Positions 16,771-25,465 of a stretch of DNA of 64,000 nucleotides are shown here, one piece after another. The DNA lies in contig CAZQCG010000007.1 in assembly GCA_964592425.1 (NCBI GenBank), positions 86,568-150,567 of the forward strand. Direction: 5' to 3'. The notes under the pieces were generated by a model. The model saw only the letters and a list, made by a program, of their open reading frames with translations. It searched no databases and was not told the origin of the DNA. The translations under genes were made by a program, and so were the position numbers. The DNA comes from Viridilinea sp964592425. GTDB taxonomy: Bacteria > Chloroflexota > Chloroflexia > Chloroflexales > Chloroflexaceae. Within the stretch, counting starts at the first letter, position 1; each line of letters begins with the position of its first letter.

Positions 16771-18150
16771 ATGAGCCTCGCAGACGCCATTGAATACTAC
16801 CATGCCTTGCTGACCCCTGAATTGGCAACGGCGACCTGGGCGACCCTGAGCGAGGAGATGCGCGTCCGCCAGCTCTACTTCGGTGAACGGCCCCTGGCAA
16901 CAGTGCTGCGTCCACGCTTGATCAGCGAGCCGCAGTACCAACTGTTGCAGCAGCGTGTCGGTGTGGTCGCCGCAGCGGCCCGCAAGGTGGTCGCGCTGGC
17001 CCTTGATCCTGGCCCCGCCGGGCATGCCGTGCGCGATGTGCTGATGCTCACCGAGCAGGAGCAGGCCCTGATCGCCATGCACCCCGGCTATCTGGAGCCA
17101 AGCGCCCACTCGCGCATGGATACGTTTCTTACGGTCGATGGTAGCTCGCTGCAGTTTGTCGAGTATAACGCCGAGAGTCCGGCAGCCATCGCCTATGAAG
17201 ATCTGCTTTCGCAGGCGTTTCTGGCAACCCCGGCCATGCAAGAGTTCACGCGGCGCTACCCGGCTCGCCCACTACCGGCCCGTGAGCATATGCTGACAAC
17301 CCTGCTGAACTGCTGGCGCGAGGCGGGCTCGCCCGGCGGTGAGCCGCATGTGGCGATTGTCGACTGGCGCGGCCTGCCCACGGCGACCGAGTTTGCCATG
17401 TTCGCCGCTTTTTTTGCCGAGCACGGCCTGCCCACGGTGATCTGCGCCCCCGACGATCTGCGCATAGATGGCGGCCAGCTGTGGGCCGAGGTCGATGGTC
17501 AGCGTAGTCTGGTGACCATCGTCTTCAAGCGCGTGCTCACCAGCGAGTTCCTGATCCACTATGGCGCGACCGCCCTCGACCACCCGCTGGTTCGTGCCTA
17601 TGCCGCTGGCAGTTGCGTGGTGATCAACTCCTTCCGCGCCAAGTTGCTGCATAAAAAGTCGCTCTTCGCTCTGCTCTCTGATGAGCGTTTTAGTAGCGAT
17701 CTGAGCCCCGCCGAACAGGCGGCCGTAGCAGCCCATGTGCCCTGGACCCGCGTGGTACACCCCGGCTTGACCAGTTACCAGGGTGAGCAGGTGGATCTGC
17801 TGGCCTTCGCCCGTGCTAACCGCGAGCGTCTGCTGCTCAAACCCAACGATGAGTATGGCGGTAAGGGTATTACTATCGGCTGGGAAAGTGATGAGGCAGG
17901 TTGGGATGCCGCCCTGCAGGCTGCCCTCAATTCGCCCTTTGTGCTGCAAGAGCGCGTGCAGATCGCCTATGAGCCCTACCCGGCTCTGGTTGACGGCCAG
18001 TTGGTGATCGGCGAGCGCCTGGTTGACAGCGATCCCTTCCTTTTTGGATCACAGGTCGCGGGGAGCCTCTGCCGCCTCTCGACTGTGACCCTGCTGAATG
18101 TGACGGCTGGTGGCGGGAGTACGGTGCCGGTCTTTGTGATTGAGGCATGA
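16771..18150 (+). CDS. Circularly permuted ATP-grasp (type 2) ligase-like protein
   Basis: The 459-residue product matches circularly permuted ATP-grasp proteins. It shows MDTFLTVDGSSLQFVEYNAESPA near residue 120, an IVDWRG nucleotide-proximal strand, INSFRAKLLHKKSLFALLSD, and the late LLKPNDEYGGKGI loop with VLQERV, where ordinary ATP-grasp enzymes have it early. Relatives act as amide ligases in peptide or polyamine conjugate synthesis; the substrate here is not known. ATG 16771 begins 4 bases after the previous stop; the frame also runs upstream into that gene but is not needed. Its stop overlaps the next start as ATGA, indicating translational coupling. Confidence 0.82.
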   Translation: MSLADAIEYYHALLTPELATATWATLSEEMRVRQLYFGERPLATVLRPRLISEPQYQLLQQRVGVVAAAARKVVALALDPGPAGHAVRDVLMLTEQEQALIAMHPGYLEPSAHSRMDTFLTVDGSSLQFVEYNAESPAAIAYEDLLSQAFLATPAMQEFTRRYPARPLPAREHMLTTLLNCWREAGSPGGEPHVAIVDWRGLPTATEFAMFAAFFAEHGLPTVICAPDDLRIDGGQLWAEVDGQRSLVTIVFKRVLTSEFLIHYGATALDHPLVRAYAAGSCVVINSFRAKLLHKKSLFALLSDERFSSDLSPAEQAAVAAHVPWTRVVHPGLTSYQGEQVDLLAFARANRERLLLKPNDEYGGKGITIGWESDEAGWDAALQAALNSPFVLQERVQIAYEPYPALVDGQLVIGERLVDSDPFLFGSQVAGSLCRLSTVTLLNVTAGGGSTVPVFVIEA

Positions 18151-21100
18151 AGCAGCTTCGGGGCAGCGCACTCCTCGCTGCGCTGCCCCTCCTGATCTTA
18201 TTGCTGCTGGCGCTACGCTCGCCCGCGCCCTACACCATCGATGTCGGCGCGGCCGGCGATGCCTACGCCCTGGCGACCTTTCATCACTCTGAGCAGCAGG
18301 CGGGCCTGGCAATGCGCTGGAGCGCCCCCGGCGCACGCCTGCTGCTCCCAGCAACCTATGATGGCCCACTGGCGCTGAAGCTGCGCCTGCAACCGCCACC
18401 CGCAGCACCGGCCAGCCCTCGTAGGCTGGAGCTTGTGCGTGATGGGGCCGTCGTGAGTCGGATCGATCCGGGGCCGGGCTGGCGCGTCTACCGGCTGCTG
18501 CTGCCGCCCGACCGTCTGCCTGAGCCGGTCGCGCTAGCGGTTGAGCCACTTGAACTGCGGATCGCGCCGGGCTTCGGGCCGGGCGATCCGCGCCCCCTCG
18601 GCGTAGGCCTCGACTGGCTGAGCGTGCGTGCGCTGGGCGCGGCGCCATGGGGCCCCCTCCTGGCGCGAGCTGGCGGGCTGGCCTGGCTCGGCGGGCTGAT
18701 CCTGGCCGCCCTGGACATGGTTCGTAGGCGATCTGCTGCCTGGATGGCCCTGCTGCCCCTGCTCGCCGTGGGCAGTGGGCTGGCCTGGTGGGCCTGGCAG
18801 GCACCGCTGAGCTTTGCCTGGTTTGTGCCAGCCCCACCCTGGTGGCTGTTGAGCCTGGCAACCCTCCTGCTGATCGGCTGGGATCAGCTACGAGGTATAC
18901 GCCCTGGCTTTAGCTCACAGCTCCCGTTACCTGGCATACTCCCAAGCTGGCCTCTACTCCTTGCTACCATCCTCGTTGGCCTGCTGCTGCAGCGTACCCA
19001 GGTCGGAGCCTTGCTGATCACCCTTTTGCCGGGGGCCTTGGCGGCCCGGCTGCTCTTCCCCGAGGAGCGTGCGCTGGCAACGCAGATCTTCCTGAGCATC
19101 TGCGGGGCACTGGCCGTAGCGGCGTTGCTGATGCTGGGCCTCGCGGCCCTCCCTGGAGCCCTGCCTGGCCCCTTGCCGGTGCTCCTGAACACCAGCCTGA
19201 GCCTGGTGCTGCTGATCGTGGCCAGTCCTGGTTTGCGTCAATGGCTACCTGGTCGCTGCCGGGTGCGTAGCGCCAGTACGCCCTCATCAGCGGAGAACGC
19301 CCCGCAACCACAGACTCGTGCGCCAGGGTGGCGTGAGCAGCTGAGCGGGCTGCTTCGTTATGGGCAGGCGGGCCAGGCGCTGGCTGGCTGGCAAGCGGTT
19401 GCCGGTGTGGCCTTGCTCGTCGGGCTGGCGCTGCGCCTGGCCTTCCTTGGCTCCGCCGAGTTCCAGGGCGACGAGGCACGGGCGATGTTGCTGGCCCTGG
19501 GCCTGGTGCGCGGCGAGGCCGGATTGTTGCTGAGCCACACCAAAGGCCCCGTCGAGGCGCTCTTGCCAGCGCTGGTGCTGGCGGTCGCCGGGCATGTCAG
19601 TATGTGGGCCGCTCGGCTGCCTTTTGCCCTGGCCAGTCTAGGCGTGCTGGCCGCCAGCCTGGCCCTCACCAATGAGGAGGCTGGTAGCCCACGACATCCT
19701 ATACGGGTGGCCGGAGTGATCGCCCTGGCAATGCTGGCAGTTGACGGTTTTGCCGTTGCGTTTGCGCGTATTGTGCAGTACCAGAGCATCGTGATGCTGA
19801 TGATGGCCGGGGCCTACTGGAACTGCCGACGTTTCTACGAGGGCGCACCAGGAGGGCAACGACACCTGACGGTCGCAGCCGTGCTGCTGGCGGTCGGCCT
19901 GCTCGCTCACTACGACGCCGTCATGGTCGTGCCAGCCCTGGCCTGGCTGGTGCTTGCCGGGGGCTGGCGGCGCGGCTGGCACCTGGGTGACTGGATGCGC
20001 GGGCTGGCCCTGCCGGTTCTTCTGGGGGCGGGGCTGCTGGCCAGTTTCTATCTACCCTATGTGCGCGCAGAGAGTTTTGCCCAGACCGCCCGTTACCTGG
20101 CCGGGCGGGCGGGCGAGGGTGATGGCGGGGGGCCGCCCTTTAACAACCTGGGCCTCTACCTGCGCATCCTGGCGATTTACAGCGGGCCTTACCTGACACC
20201 CTTGCTGGCTGCAGGCATGCTAACGACCCTGGCCGGCCTGCTCATCAGTGCCGTTAAGCCCCGCTGGCTGGGCCTGGCAGCGGCGCTGCTACTGTTTGCC
20301 GCCGGGTTGAGTCAGTGGCTCACACCACAGCTGCTGGTTGGAGCGAGCGGGGCAAGCTGGGCCGGGGTGGCCTTCGGCTTGCCCCTTGGGGTGCTTGCCC
20401 TGGCACCGGGCCTGAAGGGGCCGCAGCGTGCCGTGGTGATCTGGTTCGGCGTGGCCTTCGCTGCCCAGGCTTTCCTGATCGCCGAGCCACGCACCCATTT
20501 CTACACGGCGCATCTCCCGGCAGCGCTACTGATCGGCAGCGCTAGCGCCCAACTGCTCACCTGGGCGACCGGCACGGGGTGGCGACAGCTGGGCCTGCTG
20601 GGCCGTCGCGGCAGCCTGATCGCAGCCCTGACGCTGCTCTGGCCCCTGGCTGGCTGGCCCTACGCTCGCCTGGCCTACCTGCAGCAGGTGCCGGAATACC
20701 AGCGCAGCTACCCGGCAGCCCAACCAGCCTGGCTGGGGCCACCCGGCGAAACGAGCCTGCCCGAAGCTGGCTACTTCGGCTTTCCCCATCGCGACGGCTG
20801 GCAGGTCGTCGCCGAACTCTACCGGCGCGGGGTGCTACGCGGCAGCTACGATAGCAACCAGAACCGCTGGCTGGTCGGCTGGTACCTGGGCGGGCTGGCA
20901 CAGCAGTGCAAAGGTGCGCCCGACTACTACCTGATCGCCGAAGCCGAAACGACCGTCTACTTTCCGCCGGGCTACCACATGATCGCCGAGGTGACGGTGG
21001 GGCCGGGGCGAATGCTGGCGATCTACGGGCGCGAGCCGCCGCCCGAAGGCCTGCGCAGCTATGCGCTGGAGGATCTCCCCGCCAGCATGAGTGCCCACCC

Positions 21101-21161
21101 GTCAGGGCAGTTCGATCTTGACGCGCTGCTGAACGGTGACCCGCCAGCATGTGCCAATTAG
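18147..21161 (+). CDS. Polytopic membrane glycosyltransferase-like protein (PMT/ArnT type)
   Basis: The 1004-residue product has one N-terminal membrane helix, a beta-rich extracytoplasmic domain (about residues 30-160, ending GDPRPLGVGLDWL), then a dozen or more membrane helices. FQGDEARAMLLALGL carries the acidic Asp-Glu pair typical of GT-C enzymes such as ArnT and protein mannosyltransferases, which use polyprenyl-phosphate sugars on the outer face. A soluble C-terminal domain follows. The start overlaps the stop of the circularly permuted ATP-grasp gene. Donor and acceptor are unknown; the two ligases suggest an acyl- or aminoacyl-modified glycan. Confidence 0.8.
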   Translation: MKQLRGSALLAALPLLILLLLALRSPAPYTIDVGAAGDAYALATFHHSEQQAGLAMRWSAPGARLLLPATYDGPLALKLRLQPPPAAPASPRRLELVRDGAVVSRIDPGPGWRVYRLLLPPDRLPEPVALAVEPLELRIAPGFGPGDPRPLGVGLDWLSVRALGAAPWGPLLARAGGLAWLGGLILAALDMVRRRSAAWMALLPLLAVGSGLAWWAWQAPLSFAWFVPAPPWWLLSLATLLLIGWDQLRGIRPGFSSQLPLPGILPSWPLLLATILVGLLLQRTQVGALLITLLPGALAARLLFPEERALATQIFLSICGALAVAALLMLGLAALPGALPGPLPVLLNTSLSLVLLIVASPGLRQWLPGRCRVRSASTPSSAENAPQPQTRAPGWREQLSGLLRYGQAGQALAGWQAVAGVALLVGLALRLAFLGSAEFQGDEARAMLLALGLVRGEAGLLLSHTKGPVEALLPALVLAVAGHVSMWAARLPFALASLGVLAASLALTNEEAGSPRHPIRVAGVIALAMLAVDGFAVAFARIVQYQSIVMLMMAGAYWNCRRFYEGAPGGQRHLTVAAVLLAVGLLAHYDAVMVVPALAWLVLAGGWRRGWHLGDWMRGLALPVLLGAGLLASFYLPYVRAESFAQTARYLAGRAGEGDGGGPPFNNLGLYLRILAIYSGPYLTPLLAAGMLTTLAGLLISAVKPRWLGLAAALLLFAAGLSQWLTPQLLVGASGASWAGVAFGLPLGVLALAPGLKGPQRAVVIWFGVAFAAQAFLIAEPRTHFYTAHLPAALLIGSASAQLLTWATGTGWRQLGLLGRRGSLIAALTLLWPLAGWPYARLAYLQQVPEYQRSYPAAQPAWLGPPGETSLPEAGYFGFPHRDGWQVVAELYRRGVLRGSYDSNQNRWLVGWYLGGLAQQCKGAPDYYLIAEAETTVYFPPGYHMIAEVTVGPGRMLAIYGREPPPEGLRSYALEDLPASMSAHPSGQFDLDALLNGDPPACAN

Positions 21162-21162
21162 G

Positions 21163-21207
21163 GAAGCGTCCCGGTCGGGAACGCCGGTCAGTTCGCCGGG
21201 ACGCTTC
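21163..21207 (+). terminator. Hairpin ending the ATP-grasp operon
   Basis: GAAGCGTCCCGG (21163-21174) pairs perfectly with CCGGGACGCTTC (21196-21207) across a 21-base loop, starting just after the stop codon. The short GTT following is only weakly T-rich. Confidence 0.65.
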
Positions 21208-21409
21208 GTTGCGCTCCTGATAACATCCCCGGATGTCGTCCCGGCGCCACTGGCGTGCGGGCCATTTAATACTCAGCGTGACAGAAACGCGGGTTTCCGT
21301 AGGAGCAGTGTGAATAGTTACTCAGGCAGACAAATTTGCCAGCAAGGAACTGCACAAGGTATAGTATAGCGTGACGCTCCGCAGGGGCTGATGGTTTTTC
21401 AGAATTAAA
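21208..21409. other. Intergenic sequence between the glycosyltransferase and the TnpB element
   Basis: No credible open frame or RNA gene is seen. The stretch is more AT-rich than its surroundings and probably contains the right boundary of the TnpB element. No clear target duplication is visible, as expected for IS200/IS605-type elements. Confidence 0.4.
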
Positions 21410-21620
21410 ACGGGTAGAGTCGGCGCAGGCCGGCTTCGCTTCCTCTAGCCGAGCGCTTCAGCGCCACGGTGAGCGCTTCTCCCCGATCTCATTCTTTAAA
21501 GTTCATAAGCCCTGCGGCTTCTCGCGATTACTCGCGAGCTACATGCCCCGCGTCTGGGGAACTACGGCGGCGAAAGGGCCGCCGATACATGACGGAGCGC
21601 AGCGGCACATGCCCATACGA
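21410..21620 (-). ncRNA. Candidate omega RNA (reRNA) at the 3' end of tnpB
   Basis: TnpB nucleases use a guide RNA made from the 3' end of their own gene and the element's right end. Here that region is rich in hairpins: CTCGCG-ATTACT-CGCGAG (21522-21539, across the stop codon), AAGCC-CTGC-GGCTT just downstream, and a GCGCTTCAGCGC group near 21460. This layout fits an omega RNA scaffold. The call is an inference from position and folding, and the guide boundary cannot be fixed from one copy. Confidence 0.35.
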
Positions 21621-22730
21621 GCCATGCACGGCCTTACTCACCTGATTGATGGCCCCTACCGCATCGCGGTGGCCGACAAACCCACACGACGCGCAGCGGT
21701 AGTGCCGCCCGTTGGGTTTGTTGTGTGTCCCACAGCAGGGACAGGTTTTGGAGCTATACGCCTCGCTCTGGCGTTCCAGCGCGATCCCGAAGGCGGCAAG
21801 TTTGTACGTGAGGTAGTCCACTTGCTTGCCGTGCGACCAGCCGCTCACCTTCTGCTGCGCGTTGGTGGTGAGGCGCTTGCCCTTGCCGATGTCGCGCACA
21901 TCCCCCACCACCAGCCGCTTCGCCCCCTGCGCCTTGGCGTGATTGGCAATCGCTCGTGTGACCTTGTGTTCGATATCCCGCCGTTGCCGCTTGTTCCGAG
22001 CGCGGAGAACGGTCTTGCGGCGGGTCAGCCGTTTCCAGCGGCGCGACCCCTGCTGTTTGCGGGCCAGCACCGCCTGGAGGCTGGCAAGCCGTTTGTGGCG
22101 GTACTGGTTGATCGCCCGCAGTTCACGGGCGGTGAAGATGACCACCGCGCCCTGTTCATCCGCGACCGCTGCCGGGTGGATTTCACCCAAATCGGCCGCC
22201 AGAGTCGCCGGTCCTGGAGGCTCCGGGGCCGCCTGCCCGTCGTCGACCACCAGATGCCACTGGTGCCGCCTGCTGATCGGATCATAGACCAGGCGCATTT
22301 CCACAAACGCTGCGGGCGGCAGGGACGCCAGTTCTGGTGGCAGGGCCACGAAGATCGGTTCCAGCCCCTTCGCCCGTGCGAGGCGCAGACGGTCGCCTTG
22401 CGGTGTGATCCCCGTGGCTTTCCACACGGTGGTGCGGTAGAACTTCCTCCGATGTGGATACTTCGCCCCGCGCCCCCGGTTCGCCTTCGCGGTCTTGCAC
22501 GCCTTCGCAAAGCCCTGTTGAGCGGCATCCCGACTGTGGGCGTGGAGGGTACTTGGCCCAAACGAGTCGTTCAGCCGCTCATCGGCCTTTGGCGAAAGCC
22601 AGCGGCCCGTGCGCCGATAGATGCGGTAGTGCCACACGAGTACATCGGTATAGATCTGACCGCTCTCACGGTTGAGCGCATCGGCATCAGCACGGGGCAA
22701 GCGGCACGGCAGGATGTGGGTTCGGATCAT
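21528..22730 (-). CDS. tnpB: TnpB (IS200/IS605 OrfB-type) RNA-guided nuclease/transposon protein
   Basis: The 400-residue product has the TnpB layout: an N-terminal helical/WED-like region and a split RuvC nuclease domain. RuvC pieces are LAADLGEIHPAAV (first acidic residue), LVVGDVRDIGKGK (where many relatives have a Glu before the Asp) and GHRDAVGAINQ (last Asp). A zinc finger, CPCCG...YRCASCG, sits between. TnpB proteins cut DNA guided by an RNA from the element's end and help retain the element. No TnpA (Y1 transposase) gene is adjacent, so it is a solitary copy moved in trans or left behind. Full length and no frameshift suggest it is functional. Confidence 0.92.
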   Translation of the reverse strand: MIRTHILPCRLPRADADALNRESGQIYTDVLVWHYRIYRRTGRWLSPKADERLNDSFGPSTLHAHSRDAAQQGFAKACKTAKANRGRGAKYPHRRKFYRTTVWKATGITPQGDRLRLARAKGLEPIFVALPPELASLPPAAFVEMRLVYDPISRRHQWHLVVDDGQAAPEPPGPATLAADLGEIHPAAVADEQGAVVIFTARELRAINQYRHKRLASLQAVLARKQQGSRRWKRLTRRKTVLRARNKRQRRDIEHKVTRAIANHAKAQGAKRLVVGDVRDIGKGKRLTTNAQQKVSGWSHGKQVDYLTYKLAAFGIALERQSEAYSSKTCPCCGTHNKPNGRHYRCASCGFVGHRDAVGAINQVSKAVHGSYGHVPLRSVMYRRPFRRRSSPDAGHVARE

Positions 22731-22792
22731 GGATGCACCCGGAACACATGTACTGTATCATGACATTTTACCGCATCAAGATGCCATTCGCA

Positions 22793-22860
22793 AGGGCTAA
22801 AGCCAGCGAGAAACCCGCCTCACCGCACGGGTTGAAACCCGGCGGCTTGCGGCGTGTTCC
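22793..22860. repeat. Palindromic sequence upstream of tnpB, candidate element left end
   Basis: The perfect hairpin CGGGTT-GA-AACCCG (22828-22841) lies here. Upstream AAACCCG and AAGCC can also pair with CGGGTT and GGCTT, giving alternative folds. IS200/IS605 ends are recognised as such subterminal hairpins. The exact left end cannot be fixed without a second copy. Confidence 0.4.
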
Positions 22861-22941
22861 CCACGGTCAATTTGTGGCATCGCTGTATGCCCTCCATCTG
22901 CTGGAAGAGTTCTGCAAAGCTGAATGAGTGAGGTTCTGTCT

Positions 22942-23358
22942 ATGGATACTGCCGCAGCCGCGCGCCTGGCAGCCCGGCTCGGAACACCCCCAACCCAGCT
23001 CTATGAGCGGGTTGCCAGCCGGCTCCTGCAAGCCTTTCCTGAGCTGACCCGTTCATTGTACCTTGAGGGATCGATCTCACCGATCCAGCGTCTCTCCAAG
23101 GTCTCGGTGGAACGGCTGGGTGAACTGGTGCGCTCGGTATTGCTCTTCGAGCTACCAAGCCTGGTCGATAACGAACTGACATGGGCCTACGGGGTTCTCC
23201 CGATGCGCGGGGTCACCTACGAACATCAGGTGAGTATGGTGCGCTGGTTCTTCGAGGAACTGGGCAAGTTACCGCTTGAGCCAGCCGAACTGAATGTGGC
23301 CCGTGAGCTTGAGAGCTATTTTTTACGCATCGTTGCCCAGGTTTACAGAATCGGTTAA
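22942..23358 (+). CDS. Conserved-looking hypothetical protein, helical
   Basis: I do not recognise this 138-residue protein. It is predicted to be soluble and mainly helical, with no signal peptide or membrane segment. Noticeable stretches are LYERVASRLLQAFPELTRSLYLEG, RLSKVSVERLGELVRSVLLFELPSLVD and GVTYEHQVSMVRWFFEEL. ATG 22942 is preceded by GTGAGG at 8 bases; an ATG 18 bases upstream in frame lacks such a site. Codon usage matches neighbouring genes, so it is probably a real host gene beside the TnpB element. A small sensory or ligand-binding role is possible but nothing supports it. Confidence 0.7.
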   Translation: MDTAAAARLAARLGTPPTQLYERVASRLLQAFPELTRSLYLEGSISPIQRLSKVSVERLGELVRSVLLFELPSLVDNELTWAYGVLPMRGVTYEHQVSMVRWFFEELGKLPLEPAELNVARELESYFLRIVAQVYRIG

Positions 23359-23484
23359 GCGGGGACACCCGTACCGTACAAGCGCCTGTAGAAATGTCTC
23401 CATCTACGCACGGTCGAGGTGGCCAGGGGCGGTCGTGGTCTGGTCAATGCTCATAGGTGGCGTCCCGCCCCGGTCAAATCAGTA

Positions 23485-23493
23485 TGCTACAAT
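23485..23493 (+). promoter_or_regulatory. Extended -10 promoter of panB
   Basis: TGC-TACAAT lies 71 bases before the panB ATG. No -35 match is present at 16-18 bases. Confidence 0.5.
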
Positions 23494-23563
23494 ACTCCCA
23501 ATGTAATCTATACTGATGCTTCGGGAGCGAGCCCAGCCCAGGGCGGCCCTGAAGGAGAATCTT

Positions 23564-24412
23564 ATGCGCACGACCATCCGCGACATCCAGAAGCTAAAGG
23601 ATCGCGGCGAGCGAATCCCGATGATCACCGCCTACGATTACACCTCGGCCCAGATCGCTGACCGGGCTGGCGTACCACTGATCCTGGTAGGCGACTCGCT
23701 GGGGATGGTGGTGCTCGGCTATGGCTCGACCGTGCCGGTTAGCCTTGACGAGATGCTGCACCATGTTAAGGCAGTGGTGCGTGGTAGCCAGCAAGCCATG
23801 GTGATTGGCGATCTGCCTTTTCTGACCTACACCAGCCCCGCCCAGGCCGTGCAGAGCGCTGCGCGTATGATGCAGGAGGCGGGGGCGCAGGCCGTCAAGC
23901 TCGAAGGGGGCGTGACAATGGCCCCAACGGTTGCCCACCTGGTTCAACTCGGCATCCCGGTTATGGGTCATATTGGCTATACGCCCCAGGCCGAGTACCA
24001 GATCGGGCGGCGGGTTCAGGGCAAGCAGGCCGACGAAGCTGGCCAGTTGATCGAAGATGCCCTGGCTCTGGAGGCCGCCGGAGCCTTCGCGATTGTGCTT
24101 GAACTGGTGCCGGCATCGCTTGCCCAGGTGATCACCAGCCGCCTGCGTATCCCAACCATCGGCATTGGAGCCGGGGTCTTCTGCGCTGGCCAGGTACAGG
24201 TCTGGCACGACCTGCTCGGCCTCTATAGCGACTTCAAGCCGCGCCATACCCGGCGCTATGCCAACCTGGCCGAGACGATCAGCGCAGCCCTGACTAACTA
24301 TGCCGCTGATGTACGCGCCGGAGCCTTCCCGACTGCCGAGCAGAGCAGTACGATGGACGAGGCCGCCCTACAGGCCGCCGTCGCCCGGGTTGAGGCTGAA
24401 CAGCATACCTGA
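23564..24412 (+). CDS. panB: 3-methyl-2-oxobutanoate hydroxymethyltransferase
   Basis: The 282-residue product is PanB, which adds a hydroxymethyl group from 5,10-methylene-tetrahydrofolate to 2-oxoisovalerate to make ketopantoate, the first committed step of pantothenate (coenzyme A) synthesis. Visible landmarks are MITAYDYTSAQIADRAG, LVGDSLGMVVLGY (metal-binding Asp), VKLEGG (catalytic Glu region), VMGHIGYTPQ and IGIGAG. ATG 23564 follows GAAGGAG by 7 bases. panC lies about 100 bases downstream in the same orientation, so the two probably form an operon. Confidence 0.97.
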   Translation: MRTTIRDIQKLKDRGERIPMITAYDYTSAQIADRAGVPLILVGDSLGMVVLGYGSTVPVSLDEMLHHVKAVVRGSQQAMVIGDLPFLTYTSPAQAVQSAARMMQEAGAQAVKLEGGVTMAPTVAHLVQLGIPVMGHIGYTPQAEYQIGRRVQGKQADEAGQLIEDALALEAAGAFAIVLELVPASLAQVITSRLRIPTIGIGAGVFCAGQVQVWHDLLGLYSDFKPRHTRRYANLAETISAALTNYAADVRAGAFPTAEQSSTMDEAALQAAVARVEAEQHT

Positions 24413-24515
24413 GCTGTATGGCGACTAGTGCGGTGTGAAGCTGGAGTGATCGAGAGCAGTGTTGCCAACGAGAAGACCCGCTGCGCAAATTTGGCGAAGC
24501 AGAGGGAGGAGTCGC

Positions 24516-25349
24516 GTGCAGGTTCTTTCGAGCATTGATGCACTGCGCCAGGCCCGGTCGCAGTTTGGTCGGCTTGGCCTGGTGCCGACTATGGGCTATC
24601 TGCACGCCGGTCACCTGAGCCTGGTGGAACTGGCACGCCGGGAAAATGGGGCCAGCGCAGTCAGTATCTTCGTCAATCCCACCCAGTTCGCCCCCCACGA
24701 AGATTTTACACGCTACCCGCGTGATATCGAACGCGATCTGCGTCTGCTGGAAGAGGCCGGGGTTGACCTGGTCTTTAGCCCGCCGGTGGAGGAGATCTAC
24801 CCGCCCGGGTTTGGCACCTACGTGGTCATCCCTGCTGCCGACGAGGTACTTGAAGGCGCTGCACGCCCGGCCCATTTCCGTGGCGTTGCCACCGTTGTCT
24901 GTAAGCTGCTCAATCTGATCCAGCCGACCCGCGCCTACTTCGGCCAGAAGGACGCCCAGCAGACCGTTGTGGTGCGCCAGATGGTGCGTGACCTGAACCT
25001 GCCGACCAGCATTGTCGTCGCACCGACGGTGCGTGAGCCCGATGGGCTGGCTCTCAGCAGCCGTAATGTCTACCTGAGCCCTGCGCAGCGTGCGGCGGCC
25101 CCCGTGCTCTATCGCGCTCTCAGCGCAGCAAGTCGGCGCTACGCGGCCGGTGAGCGCGACGGTGAGTTGCTGCGCCGGATCATGCACGAGATCCTGGCCG
25201 AAGAACCCCTCGTCATCCCTGAGTATGTCAGCGTGGCCGATCCGCTTACCCTGCGCGAACTTGAAGAGCTTGGCCCGCAAGGGGCCTTGCTCTCCCTCGC
25301 TGTACGGCTTGGCCCGATACGCCTGATCGACAATATCCTGCTGGATTGA
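24516..25349 (+). CDS. panC: Pantothenate synthetase
   Basis: The 277-residue product joins ketopantoate-derived pantoate to beta-alanine with ATP, the final step of pantothenate synthesis. It has the nucleotidyltransferase motifs LVPTMGYLHAGHLSLV (HxGH), the pantoate site VNPTQFAPHEDFTRYPR, AYFGQKDAQQ and LALSSRN (KMSKS-like region). The start is GTG 24516 with GGAGG 6-10 bases upstream. It partners panB just upstream; panD and panE are not nearby. A transposase remnant begins 3 bases after its stop, marking an old insertion edge. Confidence 0.97.
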   Translation: MQVLSSIDALRQARSQFGRLGLVPTMGYLHAGHLSLVELARRENGASAVSIFVNPTQFAPHEDFTRYPRDIERDLRLLEEAGVDLVFSPPVEEIYPPGFGTYVVIPAADEVLEGAARPAHFRGVATVVCKLLNLIQPTRAYFGQKDAQQTVVVRQMVRDLNLPTSIVVAPTVREPDGLALSSRNVYLSPAQRAAAPVLYRALSAASRRYAAGERDGELLRRIMHEILAEEPLVIPEYVSVADPLTLRELEELGPQGALLSLAVRLGPIRLIDNILLD

Positions 25350-25351
25350 TC

Positions 25352-25465
25352 CTTATCACTACAGCTTGTGGGATCAGGCCCAGGACGCGCATACAACGGG
25401 GCAATCTGCTGCCAGAGATCATCAATGGTGACAAACATCCAGGTCACGAAATCCTCGAAAAGATC
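25352..25465 (-). pseudogene. Remnant of a DDE transposase N-terminus
   Basis: On the minus strand 38 codons read LFEDFVTWMFVTIDDLWQQ and then an Arg-Pro-Gly-Pro-Asp-Pro stretch. That resembles the N-terminus of IS982/IS4-like transposases, in which a D-F...IDDL helix is followed by an RPGP-P motif and a Ser-Asp-x-Glu. Homology breaks off after SCSDKD, 3 bases before the panC stop, and no catalytic domain exists, so it is a dead fragment. Family assignment is from memory of the motif only. Confidence 0.5.

Noticed and set aside
18049..18861. 270-codon minus-strand frame opposite the glycosyltransferase start
   Set aside because: Arg/Pro/Ala-rich low-complexity translation; shadow of the real gene.
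21543..22763. 406-codon plus-strand frame opposite tnpB
   Set aside because: The minus-strand frame carries RuvC motifs and the zinc finger; the plus frame resembles nothing.
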